Below, in pieces: positions 8,472 through 16,212 of a stretch of 40,329 nucleotides of DNA; position 1 is the first letter of the stretch, and each line of letters opens with the position of its first letter. The notes beneath the pieces were generated by a model. That model did not search any database and had not been told where the DNA came from. It worked only from the letters and a program-made list of their open reading frames with translations. The position numbers and the translations under genes are program-made. Location: the NCBI RefSeq assembly GCF_001613345.1, contig NZ_BDCE01000014.1, forward strand, positions 1 through 40,329, written 5' to 3'. The DNA comes from Nocardia uniformis NBRC 13702. Its GTDB lineage: Bacteria > Actinomycetota > Actinomycetes > Mycobacteriales > Mycobacteriaceae.

Positions 8472-9364
8472 TACTTCGCTCCCTCGGCGCTCTTCGGCGC
8501 TTCCGCGCTGGCCTTCATGGATTTGGCGTTCATCCCGCCGAGTGAATCGGTACCGACCTCGGCATTGTGGGCATGGGCGAAGTGGTGCAGCCCGAATACC
8601 GAATCCATACCCGCGCGCATACCCATGAGGTCCTCGCACTGGTTGACGGCCTTCTTGGTCAGCGCCAAACCGAATTGCGGCATCTCGGCGATCTTCTCGG
8701 CGAGGGCAAGGGTATGGCTCTCCAATTCGTCTCGCGGTACGACCCGATTGAGCATGCCCCACTCGTAAGCCTGTGCGGCGGTGAAGCGTTCACCGGTGAA
8801 CAGGATCTCCTTGGCGCGGCGCGGGCCGAGCATCCACGGGTGCGCGAAGTACTCGACGCCCGGAATGCCCATGCGCACCACCGGATCGGAGAAGAACGCA
8901 TCCTCGGAGGCGACAATCATGTCGCACGACCAGGCCAGCATGAGCGCACCGGCGATGCACGCGCCCTGCACCATGGCAATGGTCGGCTTGGGGATATCCC
9001 GCCAGCGGCGGCACATACCCAGGTACACCTCGGATTCCCGGGCGAAGCGCTGATCACCACCCGGCCGGTCCACGTGGTCCCACCACGTGACGGCCTTGTT
9101 CTCATACGAGATGTGGTGGTCGCGACCCTGCGTCCCGATATCGTGCCCGGCGCTGAAATGCTTTCCGGCACCGGCCAGGACGATCACCTTGACCTCGGCA
9201 TCCTGCACCGCCCGCGTGAACGCGGCGTCGAGAGCGTAGGTCATGACCGAGTTCTGCGCATTGCGGAAGTCCGGCCGGTTGAGGGTGACGATCGCGACCG
9301 GCCCGCACGTCTCGTAGAGGACGACATCACCCTCGTCGGGGATAGGACCCAGTTCCTGGCTCAC
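8471..9364 (-). CDS. Enoyl-CoA hydratase/isomerase (crotonase) family protein
   Basis: This 297-residue crotonase-fold protein would hydrate or isomerise an enoyl-CoA, presumably a sterol-ring intermediate. The two oxyanion-hole segments are visible: AGAGKHFSAGHDIG (about residues 56-69) and GACIAGALMLAWSCDMIVAS (about 125-145). The long insert after the first segment (TQGRDHHISYENKAVTWWDH) and an Ala/Lys-rich C-terminal tail are features of a subset of actinobacterial EchA proteins. The chosen start is GTG 9364, with AGAGGA 7 nt upstream and a GTGA overlap with the upstream micro-ORF; an in-frame ATG at 9382 is an alternative. It lies between fadD3 and fadE31, where M. tuberculosis has no gene, so it is an addition to the operon. 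Confidence 0.85.
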   Translation of the reverse strand: MSQELGPIPDEGDVVLYETCGPVAIVTLNRPDFRNAQNSVMTYALDAAFTRAVQDAEVKVIVLAGAGKHFSAGHDIGTQGRDHHISYENKAVTWWDHVDRPGGDQRFARESEVYLGMCRRWRDIPKPTIAMVQGACIAGALMLAWSCDMIVASEDAFFSDPVVRMGIPGVEYFAHPWMLGPRRAKEILFTGERFTAAQAYEWGMLNRVVPRDELESHTLALAEKIAEMPQFGLALTKKAVNQCEDLMGMRAGMDSVFGLHHFAHAHNAEVGTDSLGGMNAKSMKASAEAPKSAEGAK

Positions 9365-9438
9365 GCTGTTTCCTCTCGGCATGACTGGGCGTCCTGCGTG
9401 GTTACGCAAGCTGCCTCCTCCGGACGCTGACCATTCAT
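9361..9438 (-). CDS. Micro-ORF (25 aa) coupling fadD3 region to the hydratase
   Basis: A 25-codon frame starts at ATG 9438 (MNGQRPEEAACVTTQDAQ...) and ends in a TGA that overlaps the GTG start of the hydratase by 4 nt (GTGA). GAGAGGA near its end serves as the ribosome binding site for the hydratase. The peptide resembles no family I know. The nucleotide sequence matters more than the peptide: a similar element, in a different frame, lies at 33227-33384. Whether the peptide is made is unproven. Confidence 0.4.
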   Translation of the reverse strand: MNGQRPEEAACVTTQDAQSCREETA

Positions 9439-9512
9439 GCTGTTTTTTCTCGGCATGACTGGGCGTCCTACGTGGTTACGCAAGCTGCCTCCTCCGGACG
9501 CTGACCATTCAT
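9365..9512 (-). repeat. Tandem duplication of a 74-bp coupling element
   Basis: Two adjacent 74-bp copies (9439-9512 and 9365-9438) differ at only three positions. Each contains, on the minus strand, the arm GCGTCC, then GGAGGAGGCAGC, TGCGTAACCACG and the matching arm GGACGC. The same layout with different stem bases occurs at 33227-33380. Confidence 0.9.
9468..9512 (-). pseudogene. Truncated upstream copy of the micro-ORF
   Basis: The first copy of the duplicated element starts at ATG 9512, overlapping the fadD3 stop as ATGA. It reads the same 14 residues as the second copy and then meets TAG (9468-9470), where the second copy has CAG. One C-to-T change thus shortened it from 25 to 14 codons. 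Its own downstream ribosome binding site has also changed from AGAGGAAA to AGAAAAAA. Confidence 0.4.
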
Positions 9513-11065
9513 GCCGTCTCCTCACTCACATCTCGAAGCTGCCGTTTCAAAACCTTCCCGGCCGCGCTGTAGGGCAGCTGGTCCCGGAATTCGACAGTCC
9601 GCGGCACCTTGAAATTGGCCAGCAGTGTCTTGGCATGCGCGACAACGTCTTCAGCGGTCAGCGCCGATCCCGTCCGGCGGACCACGAAGGCCTTGCCGAC
9701 CTCGCCCATACGCTCATCGGGCACCCCGATGACCGCCGTCTCGGCGACGCCGTCGAGCCGGGCCAAAGCCTGTTCCACCTCGGCCGGGTACACATTGAAC
9801 CCGCCGCTGATGTACATATCCTTGAGCCGGTCGGTGATCTTCAGATAGCCGCGCTCGTTGAGGGTCCCGACATCGCCGGTGTGCAACCAGCCATCGGCGT
9901 CGATGGTGTCGGCGGTGGCCTGCGGGTCATCGAGATAGCCGAGCATGACCTGCGATCCCCGAATCAGCACCTCACCGTTATCGGCGAGTTTGATCTCGAA
10001 ATCGCCGATGGCGCGGCCGCAGGTATTCGCGATGGTCTCCGCATCGTCCTCGGCGCGGCACATGGTGCCGAAGCCGCCGGACTCCGACAGTCCGTACGCG
10101 GTGAGCACCACATCGAATCGCAGCTCATCGCGCATTCTTTCGATGAGTACCACCGGCACCGTGGCAGCGCCGGTCACCGCGACCCGCAGACTGGTCAGGT
10201 CGGCCTCCAGCCGCGCCGGATGCTCCAGGATGGTCTGGTAAATGGTCGGCGGCCCGGTGAGCACCGTAATGCGATGCTCCTGCACCAGTCGCATCATCTC
10301 CGGCACATCGAAGGTGGCCTGCGGCACGATGGTCGCGCCGGTGACCAGGCACGCGAGAATGCCTGCCTTGTAACCGAAATTGTGGAAGAACGGCGGCACC
10401 ACCAGATAGCGGTCCTCGCTGTTGAGGGTGGCGCATTCGCTCCAGGCCCGAGCGCCCGCGAGCGCCTGCCGGTGCGCGATCAAGGTGCCCTTACTGCGCC
10501 CGGTGGTCCCGGAGGTGAAGAGGATATCCGAAAGATCCTCAGGTGAAATGGATTCCGCCCGCGCGATGGCGGCCTCGACGCTGACCGCCTCGGCCAGTTT
10601 CGGCAACTCGGCCCATGCGATGGCGTCCTCGTTCGTGCCCGCACCGTCGACCGGAATCACGATCGCGGTCTCGATCGTCAAATCCGGGGCGGCGGCCCGC
10701 AATTCGGCCAGTCGATCCCGCCCGAGGAACGGCCCGGCGATGAACAGCGCCTTCGCGTCCACCCGCGCCAGCACATCCGCGGCCTCATCGGCGACGTACC
10801 GGGTATTGAGCGGAACGATCACCGCACCCACGTAGTGGGTAGCCAGGACCGCCGTCACCCAGTGATGGGTATTGGGGGCCCAGATACCGATCCGGTCGCC
10901 GGTCGCAATGCCGCGTGCGAGCAGCGCACGAGCCGTTTCACGGACCGAGTCGAGCAATTGCGCCCAGCTCAGTACTACGGCACCGTCGACGACGGCAGGA
11001 GCATCACCGAAGGCGCGCGCCGCGTCGTGCAGAGCCAGCGGTGTGGTCTGCGGAGGAGGTGTCAT
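9509..11065 (-). CDS. fadD3: HIP-CoA ligase FadD3
   Basis: This 518-residue ATP-dependent acyl-CoA synthetase in M. tuberculosis activates 3aα-H-4α(3'-propanoate)-7aβ-methylhexahydro-1,5-indanedione (HIP), the two-ring acid left from steroids, to its CoA thioester. Visible motifs are the P-loop FTSGTTGRSKG (residues 183-193), the A8 region GWLHTGDVGTLNERGYLKI followed by DRLKDMYISGGFNVYPAEVE, and the C-terminal catalytic lysine in YSAAGKVLKR (Lys504). The ATG at 11065 has AGGAAA upstream. It shares a promoter region and KstR2 operator with the divergent fadE30, as in M. tuberculosis, and leads the fadD3-ech-fadE31-fadE32-fadE33 operon. The assignment rests on both motifs and synteny. Confidence 0.9.
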   Translation of the reverse strand: MTPPPQTTPLALHDAARAFGDAPAVVDGAVVLSWAQLLDSVRETARALLARGIATGDRIGIWAPNTHHWVTAVLATHYVGAVIVPLNTRYVADEAADVLARVDAKALFIAGPFLGRDRLAELRAAAPDLTIETAIVIPVDGAGTNEDAIAWAELPKLAEAVSVEAAIARAESISPEDLSDILFTSGTTGRSKGTLIAHRQALAGARAWSECATLNSEDRYLVVPPFFHNFGYKAGILACLVTGATIVPQATFDVPEMMRLVQEHRITVLTGPPTIYQTILEHPARLEADLTSLRVAVTGAATVPVVLIERMRDELRFDVVLTAYGLSESGGFGTMCRAEDDAETIANTCGRAIGDFEIKLADNGEVLIRGSQVMLGYLDDPQATADTIDADGWLHTGDVGTLNERGYLKITDRLKDMYISGGFNVYPAEVEQALARLDGVAETAVIGVPDERMGEVGKAFVVRRTGSALTAEDVVAHAKTLLANFKVPRTVEFRDQLPYSAAGKVLKRQLRDVSEETA

Positions 11066-11099
11066 CGGATTTCCTGCCGTCCGGGAATGGGTCTAACAA

Positions 11100-11113
11100 A
11101 GCAAGTGCTTGGT
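11100..11113. promoter_or_regulatory. KstR2 operator between fadD3 and fadE30
   Basis: AGCAAGTGCTTGGT fits the published KstR2 consensus AnCAAGnnCTTGnT at every fixed position. It lies in the 64-bp divergent promoter region, 17 bp before the fadE30 GTG and 35 bp from the fadD3 ATG, so one bound repressor could silence both directions. Confidence 0.9.
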
Positions 11114-11129
11114 AGGTTACTCTACCGAC

Positions 11130-12356
11130 GTGAGCATGATCCAGACCCCCGAACCGGCCAGCGGGATCGAGCGTGATGAGGATGCCGCGTTCCGCGCCGA
11201 GGTGCGTGATTGGCTGGCCGCGGCCCTGAACGGCGAATTCGCCCACCTGCGCGGCCTGGGTGGCCCCGGCCGCGAACACGAGGCCTTCGAAGAGCGCCTC
11301 GAATGGGATCGCGCGCTGGCCGCCGCCGGGCTGACCTGCCTCGGCTGGCCCAAGGAGTGGGGCGGCCGCGACGCCACCCTGCGGCAGCAGATCATCTTCC
11401 ACGAGGAATACGCCAAGGCCGATGCGCCCAGCCGGGTCTCCCACCTCGGCGAGGAGCTGCTCGGCCCGACACTCATCGCCTTCGGTACCGAGGAGCAGAA
11501 GCGGCGCTTCCTGCCCGGCATCCGCAATGTCACCGAGCTGTGGTGCCAGGGCTATTCGGAACCGGGCGCGGGTTCGGATCTGGCCGCCGTCGCCACCTCC
11601 GCTCAGCTCGACGGCGACGAGTGGTCGATCAACGGTCAGAAGGTCTGGACTTCCCTGGCGCACCTGTCCGACTGGTGCTTCGTGGTGGCGCGCACCGAGA
11701 AGGGTTCCCAGCGCCATAAGGGCCTGTCCTATCTGCTGGTGCCGATGAAGCAGCCCGGCATCGAGGTGCGGCCCATCATCCAGCTCACCGGGACCGCGGA
11801 ATTCAACGAGGTCTACTTCGACAATGCCCGCACCGCAGCCGATCTGGTGGTCGGCGCGCCCGGTGACGGGTGGCGGGTCGCGATGGGCACGCTCACCTTC
11901 GAGCGCGGCACCTCGACCATCGGCCAGCAGATTCGGTACGCGCGTGAACTCGCCGACCTGGAGGCGGTGGCCCGTGCGAACGGCGCCATCGAGAATCCGG
12001 TGATCGCCGACCGCCTGGACAAGGCGTGGGTCGGGCTGCGGGTGTTGCGCGCCCACGTCCTGCGCACCCTGGACGAGGGTGCCGACGGCGCGCAGGTCGA
12101 TGCCCGCACCGCCGCCGGACAGGCGTCGGTCACCAAACTGTTGTGGGCGAACTGGCATCGCGGGCTCGGTGAGCTCGCCATGGATGTCCTCGGCGCACCC
12201 GGCCTCATCGCCGATGCCGAGGGTGACGATCTCAATGCGTGGCAGCGGCTGTTCCTCTTCAGCCGCGCCGACACCATCTATGGGGGATCGAACGAAGTGC
12301 AGCGCAATATCATCTCCGAGCGGGTGCTCGGACTTCCGCGAGAGGCTCGGCCATGA
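11130..12356 (+). CDS. fadE30: Acyl-CoA dehydrogenase FadE30
   Basis: This acyl-CoA dehydrogenase of about 408 residues acts early in HIP-CoA breakdown (dehydrogenation of the propionyl side chain), by analogy with Rv3560c. Motifs are GWPKEWGGRDATLRQQIIFH, CQGYSEPGAGSDLAAV, INGQKVWTSLAHLSDWCFV and the C-terminal IYGGSNEVQRNIISERVLGL. GTG at 11130 (or ATG 11136 in frame) is the start: there is no Shine-Dalgarno, but a TACTCT hexamer ends 6 nt before the GTG, pointing to a leaderless transcript. The stop overlaps the ipdF ATG (ATGA). It is divergent from fadD3 under a shared KstR2 site, exactly as in M. tuberculosis. Confidence 0.9.
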   Translation: MSMIQTPEPASGIERDEDAAFRAEVRDWLAAALNGEFAHLRGLGGPGREHEAFEERLEWDRALAAAGLTCLGWPKEWGGRDATLRQQIIFHEEYAKADAPSRVSHLGEELLGPTLIAFGTEEQKRRFLPGIRNVTELWCQGYSEPGAGSDLAAVATSAQLDGDEWSINGQKVWTSLAHLSDWCFVVARTEKGSQRHKGLSYLLVPMKQPGIEVRPIIQLTGTAEFNEVYFDNARTAADLVVGAPGDGWRVAMGTLTFERGTSTIGQQIRYARELADLEAVARANGAIENPVIADRLDKAWVGLRVLRAHVLRTLDEGADGAQVDARTAAGQASVTKLLWANWHRGLGELAMDVLGAPGLIADAEGDDLNAWQRLFLFSRADTIYGGSNEVQRNIISERVLGLPREARP

Positions 12357-13177
12357 GTGAGCGTAGCGAGCGACAAATGGGCACAGCCGATTTGTCCATT
12401 GCCCCTGAAATCGTCGCGGGCCACAACCTGCTGGCCGGGAAGGTCGCCGTGGTGACCGCCGCCGCGGGCACCGGCATCGGCTCGTCCACCGCGCGCCGCT
12501 TGCTCGCCGAGGGCGCGGATGTGGTGATCTCCGACTGGCACGAGCGTCGCCTGAAGGAGACCGAGGAGCTGCTGAAGAGCGAATTCCCGGACCGCCGAAT
12601 CGCTTCCGTGCCTTGCGATGTGAGCAGCACCGAACAGGTGGACGCCTTGATCGCCGGTGCCGTGGCCGCCCTGGGCCGAATCGACATCATGGTCAACAAT
12701 GCCGGTCTCGGCGGTGAGACCCCCGTTGTCGATATGACCGACGAGCAGTGGGACAAGGTCCTCGACATCACGCTCAATGGGACCTTCCGCTGTACTCGCG
12801 CGGCGCTGCGGTACTTCCGCGATGCCGACCACGGCGGCGTGATCGTCAATAACGCGAGTGTTCTCGGCTGGCGGGCCCAGCACGGCCAGGCCCACTACGC
12901 CGCCGCCAAGGCCGGCGTCATGGCGCTGACCCGCTGTTCGGCCGTCGAGGCCGCCGAATACGGTGTGCGGATCAATGCCGTCGCGCCGAGCATCGCGCGG
13001 CACGCTTTCCTCGACAAGGTCACCTCGGGTGATCTGCTCGACCGACTCGCGGCGGGCGAGGCCTTCGGCCGTGCCGCCGAGCCGTGGGAGGTCGCCGCCA
13101 CCATCGCGATGCTGGCGAGCGATTACACGACCTACCTCACCGGTGAAGTCGTCTCCATCAGTAGCCAGCGCGCCTAA
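12353..13177 (+). CDS. ipdF: SDR dehydrogenase IpdF
   Basis: This classical short-chain dehydrogenase/reductase of about 274 residues is the Rv3559c counterpart. IpdF is assigned to oxidoreduction of the 5-hydroxy/5-oxo position of HIP-type intermediates. Seen are the NAD(P)-binding TAAAGTGIGSSTAR, the NNAG motif, the catalytic Ser in VIVNNASVLGWRAQ and YAAAKAG (YxxxK), plus the C-terminal GEAFGRAAEPWEVAATIAML. ATG 12353 overlaps the fadE30 stop and has GAGAGG upstream; an ATG at 12377 gives an N-terminus closer to the M. tuberculosis protein, and the extra MSERSERQ may come from a non-coding spacer word. The terminator at 13258 follows it. Confidence 0.9.
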   Translation: MSERSERQMGTADLSIAPEIVAGHNLLAGKVAVVTAAAGTGIGSSTARRLLAEGADVVISDWHERRLKETEELLKSEFPDRRIASVPCDVSSTEQVDALIAGAVAALGRIDIMVNNAGLGGETPVVDMTDEQWDKVLDITLNGTFRCTRAALRYFRDADHGGVIVNNASVLGWRAQHGQAHYAAAKAGVMALTRCSAVEAAEYGVRINAVAPSIARHAFLDKVTSGDLLDRLAAGEAFGRAAEPWEVAATIAMLASDYTTYLTGEVVSISSQRA

Positions 13178-13257
13178 TTCGCCCGATTGCGTTCTCCGAC
13201 AATAGGAAACATGGTGTGAAGCTGGCGAGTTCGGTGCAGCTCGTCCCCTTTCTCTCA

Positions 13258-13285
13258 CCGCCGCGTCCCGTTTGGGACGCGGCGG
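13258..13285 (+). terminator. Terminator after ipdF
   Basis: A perfect 12-bp GC-rich stem (CCGCCGCGTCCC / GGGACGCGGCGG) with GTTT loop is followed by TTCCTGCATTT. It lies 80 bp past ipdF and isolates it from the next gene. Confidence 0.75.
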
Positions 13286-13384
13286 TTCCTGCATTTATCC
13301 ACAGATAGAAAATCGTTGGCGCGCCCCTGCCCCGCGTGTGCAATCCTGGTTTAGGCCGGTACCACACGTCGAAGGGCACGACCC

Positions 13385-14122
13385 ATGGGTCCGGATCATC
13401 GACAAGAAGCAGTCCAGGAAGAATTGGAACTGGAACTGGTGCGCGAGGTCGTGCTGTCTCGCCGCCGGATCGACAATGCCGTGCTCGCGGCCCTCACACT
13501 GGGGGCGGAATTGCTGGATCACGATTCCGAGCGCGCGACCGCCCTGCGGGCTGCGCAGATACTGGAACAGCACGCCGTCGTCGAAGACGATGTCGCCCGG
13601 GATCCGCGTGGCGCGCTACGCGTGGACCTGGCGCGCGACCGTGAGCGCGCCCGCCGTATCGGACTGTCCCGAGAGGCATTCGCCACCAGTCCGGATGCGC
13701 GTCGCCGCCGAAAACAGACAGCGCTGCTATGTGAAGTGCGAGCGGATTTGCTGGAGGTGGTGCGCCGTTGTCGCCAATTCCGCTACGACCGAGACGCTTT
13801 CGCCGACGGCATAGCGCAGGGCCTCTGCGCCGCGACCGATAAATTGGTCATCGGCGCGGATATGGACACCTACCGTGCCTGGCAACGCGGCATGGTGTTG
13901 AAAATCAGCGAAGTAGCGACGGAGGAAGGATTGCTGCGCGCCATGGCGACAGTCGATGCCGGGCCGGGGCGCGGGCCACTGACCGTTGAGTGGGACAGCC
14001 CGGAAAGAAGGCTGGCATTGGTGGCGCGAATGGCGCGGGCCGGGATCTCGCCGGTCATCATCTGCGATCGCCTCCTGGCCGACCTATCGGTCGCATCGCC
14101 GTTGCGCTATTCGATTCGTTGA
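13385..14122 (+). CDS. Hypothetical protein in the kstR2 cluster
   Basis: This 245-residue, highly charged, mostly helical soluble protein matches no family I recognise. The N-terminus is acidic and heptad-like (QEAVQEELELELVREVVLSR) and the middle holds many Arg (DLARDRERARRIGL; DARRRRKQTALLCEVRADLL). The C-terminal part (MARAGISPVIICDRLLADLS) could be a small helical motif. It has no signal peptide or membrane segment. ATG 13385 has AGGG 7-10 nt upstream. It sits after the ipdF terminator and just before the kstR2 operator, where M. tuberculosis carries a PPE gene, so it is likely a lineage-specific insertion with its own promoter. Confidence 0.6.
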   Translation: MGPDHRQEAVQEELELELVREVVLSRRRIDNAVLAALTLGAELLDHDSERATALRAAQILEQHAVVEDDVARDPRGALRVDLARDRERARRIGLSREAFATSPDARRRRKQTALLCEVRADLLEVVRRCRQFRYDRDAFADGIAQGLCAATDKLVIGADMDTYRAWQRGMVLKISEVATEEGLLRAMATVDAGPGRGPLTVEWDSPERRLALVARMARAGISPVIICDRLLADLSVASPLRYSIR

Positions 14123-14163
14123 TCTGCCTCGGGGGAGCGGCAACTGACCAGCCCCCTCGACCA

Positions 14164-14177
14164 AGCAAATGCTTGGT
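14164..14177. promoter_or_regulatory. KstR2 autoregulatory operator
   Basis: AGCAAATGCTTGGT differs from AnCAAGnnCTTGnT at one fixed position but is embedded in a longer palindrome, CCAAGCA-AA-TGCTTGG (14161-14176). It abuts the likely -10 hexamer TATATT (14180-14185) of kstR2, so binding would block the gene's own promoter. Confidence 0.85.
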
Positions 14178-14192
14178 TGTATATTGGGTGAG

Positions 14193-14804
14193 GTGACCAC
14201 ACCATCGGACCCCTCCAAATCAGCGCGTCGCAACGAGCTGCTGGGCCTGGCCGCCGATCTCTTCGCCGAGCGGGGCCTACGCGCCACCACCGTTCGCGAT
14301 ATTGCCGACGCCGCAGGGATCCTATCGGGCAGTCTCTATCACCACTTCGATTCCAAGGAAGCGATGGTGGATGAAATCCTCCGCGGCTTCCTCGACGACC
14401 TCTTCGGACGCTACCGGGAGATCGTCAGCGCGGGTCTGCCCGCCCGCGACACCCTGGAAGCCCTCGTGGTCGCGTCCTACGAATCCTTCGACCGGTCGCA
14501 CGCGGCGGTGGCGATCTACCAGGCCGAGGCCAAACGCCTCAGCGGCACACCGCGTTTCGGCTATATCGAGGAATACAATAAGGAGTTCCGGGAGCTCTGG
14601 CACCAGGTGCTGACCACCGGCGTCGCCGATGGCAGCTTCCGCCCGGAAATCGATATCGAACTGGCCTACCGGTTTCTGCGGGACACCGTCTGGGTATCGG
14701 TGCGCTGGTATCAGCCGGGCGGCCGCATCACCGTCGACAGCCTCGCGAAGCAGTACCTGACCATTGTGCTCGACGGGCTCACCACCCCGGAAGTACGCAG
14801 CTAG
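14193..14804 (+). CDS. kstR2: TetR-family repressor KstR2
   Basis: This 203-residue TetR regulator represses HIP-catabolism genes and is released by HIP-CoA in studied actinobacteria. The N-terminal helix-turn-helix reads GLRATTVRDIADAAGILSGS then LYHHFDSKEAMVDEILRGFL, nearly identical in pattern to Rv3557c, and the C-terminal ligand domain ends with FLRDTVWVSVRWYQPGGRIT. GTG 14193 is preferred: it lies 7 nt after TATATT with no Shine-Dalgarno, which suggests a leaderless mRNA; the longer frame from 14169 would start inside the operator. It is followed 65 bp later by fadA6, probably co-transcribed. Confidence 0.92.
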   Translation: MTTPSDPSKSARRNELLGLAADLFAERGLRATTVRDIADAAGILSGSLYHHFDSKEAMVDEILRGFLDDLFGRYREIVSAGLPARDTLEALVVASYESFDRSHAAVAIYQAEAKRLSGTPRFGYIEEYNKEFRELWHQVLTTGVADGSFRPEIDIELAYRFLRDTVWVSVRWYQPGGRITVDSLAKQYLTIVLDGLTTPEVRS

Positions 14805-14869
14805 CCCCCTCGATGACGCGCTCCGCGCGGCCCCTTGCTCAGCCCAGCAGTCAGCAGTAGGAGTTCTCA

Positions 14870-16054
14870 ATGTCAGCACCATCTCGCCGCCAGTACGCAC
14901 CCATGCGTGAGGCGTATGTGATCGATGCCGTGCGCACCCCGGTCGGCAAGCGCGGCGGTTCGCTGTCCGGAGTGCATCCGGCCGACCTGGGCGCGGCGGC
15001 GCTGCAGGGTCTCATGGGGCGCAATGGCATCGACCCGGTAGCGGTGGACGATGTGGTGTTCGGCTGCTGCGACACCATCGGCCCGCAGGCGGGCAATATC
15101 GCCCGCACCGCCTGGCTGACCGCCGGGTATCCGGAGTCGGTACCCGGTGTCACGGTCGACCGCCAGTGCGGATCCAGCCAGCAGGCCATCACCTTCGGCG
15201 CACAGGCCATCATGTCCGGCACCTCCGAGGTGATCGTGGCGGGCGGCGTCCAGAATATGAGCGCCATTCCGATCTCGGCCGCCATGCTCGCGGGCCAGCA
15301 GTACGGCTTCGATGCCCCGTTCGTCGGCGCGCACGGCTGGGACCACCGCTACGGCACCGGTGAGGTATCGCAGTTCAATTCGGCCAATATGATCGCCGAG
15401 AAGTGGAATATCTCCCGCGAGGAGATGGAGGCATGGGCGCTGCGCAGCCACGACCGGGCGCGTAAGGCCATTGTGGAAGGCAAGTTCGACCGCGAGATCG
15501 TGCCGGTCGGCGACTTCTGGATCGACGAGGGTCCGCGCGAAACCAGTATGGAGAAGATGGCCGGGCTCAAGCCCCTCGCCGACGGCAGCCGCATTACCGC
15601 CGCGGTCGCCAGCCAGATCTCCGATGGTTCCAGTGCCACGCTGCTGGCGTCGGAGTGGGCGGTGCAGGAGTACGGACTCACCCCGCGCGCCCGCATTCAC
15701 CATGTGAGCGCGCGCGGTGCGGACCCGATCTTCATGCTCACCGCGCCGATCCCGGCCACCCGGTGGGCGCTGGAGAAGACCGGTCTGACCATCGACGATA
15801 TGGATGTCATCGAGATCAACGAGGCGTTCGCGTCGGTGGTGCTGGCCTGGCTCGAGGAGACCGGGGCCGATCCGGACAAGGTGAATGTCAATGGTGGCGC
15901 GATCGCGCTCGGTCATCCCCTGGGTGCCACCGGCGCGAAGCTGTTCTCCTCGCTGCTCCATGAGCTGGAGCGGGTGAACGGGCGCTACGGCCTGCTCACC
16001 ATCTGCGAGGGCGGCGGTACCGCGAATGTGACCATTATCGAGCGTCTGGGCTGA
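14870..16054 (+). CDS. fadA6: Thiolase FadA6
   Basis: This 394-residue acetyl-CoA acetyltransferase/3-ketoacyl-CoA thiolase matches Rv3556c of the KstR2 regulon and would cleave a beta-keto CoA intermediate formed after the last ring opens. Features are the nucleophilic Cys100 in TVDRQCGSSQQAI, the NEAF box in [31 protein letters not shown] with its catalytic His, and the C-terminal CEGGGTANVTIIERL bearing the second Cys. ATG 14870 has AGGAG upstream; an internal ATG twelve codons on (MREAYVIDAVRT) would align better with relatives. It is the last gene of this block, closed by the terminator at 16066. Confidence 0.9.
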   Translation: MSAPSRRQYAPMREAYVIDAVRTPVGKRGGSLSGVHPADLGAAALQGLMGRNGIDPVAVDDVVFGCCDTIGPQAGNIARTAWLTAGYPESVPGVTVDRQCGSSQQAITFGAQAIMSGTSEVIVAGGVQNMSAIPISAAMLAGQQYGFDAPFVGAHGWDHRYGTGEVSQFNSANMIAEKWNISREEMEAWALRSHDRARKAIVEGKFDREIVPVGDFWIDEGPRETSMEKMAGLKPLADGSRITAAVASQISDGSSATLLASEWAVQEYGLTPRARIHHVSARGADPIFMLTAPIPATRWALEKTGLTIDDMDVIEINEAFASVVLAWLEETGADPDKVNVNGGAIALGHPLGATGAKLFSSLLHELERVNGRYGLLTICEGGGTANVTIIERLG

Positions 16055-16065
16055 TCGATCTCGTA

Positions 16066-16102
16066 GGGAAGCCGCGCAGCCTGCTGGGCTGCGCGGCTTC
16101 CC
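16066..16102 (+). terminator. Terminator after fadA6
   Basis: A perfect 16-bp inverted repeat, GGGAAGCCGCGCAGCC and its complement with a 5-nt loop, lies 12 bp past the fadA6 stop. A strong intrinsic-type hairpin. Confidence 0.85.
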
Positions 16103-16212
16103 GCATTCAACAGCCGTAATGCCCGTCCGAATTGTCCCGATGGACCTGTTGGATAACGAAACGGGCCGAGCTCGTGCCGCTCTCGCGTGGTAGGCGCAGA
16201 ATCGGATGAATC

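Noticed and set aside
12239..12352. N-terminal extension of IpdF
   Set aside because: It overlaps the fadE30 C-terminus in another frame; the ATGA overlap at 12353 with its GAGAGG is a better start.
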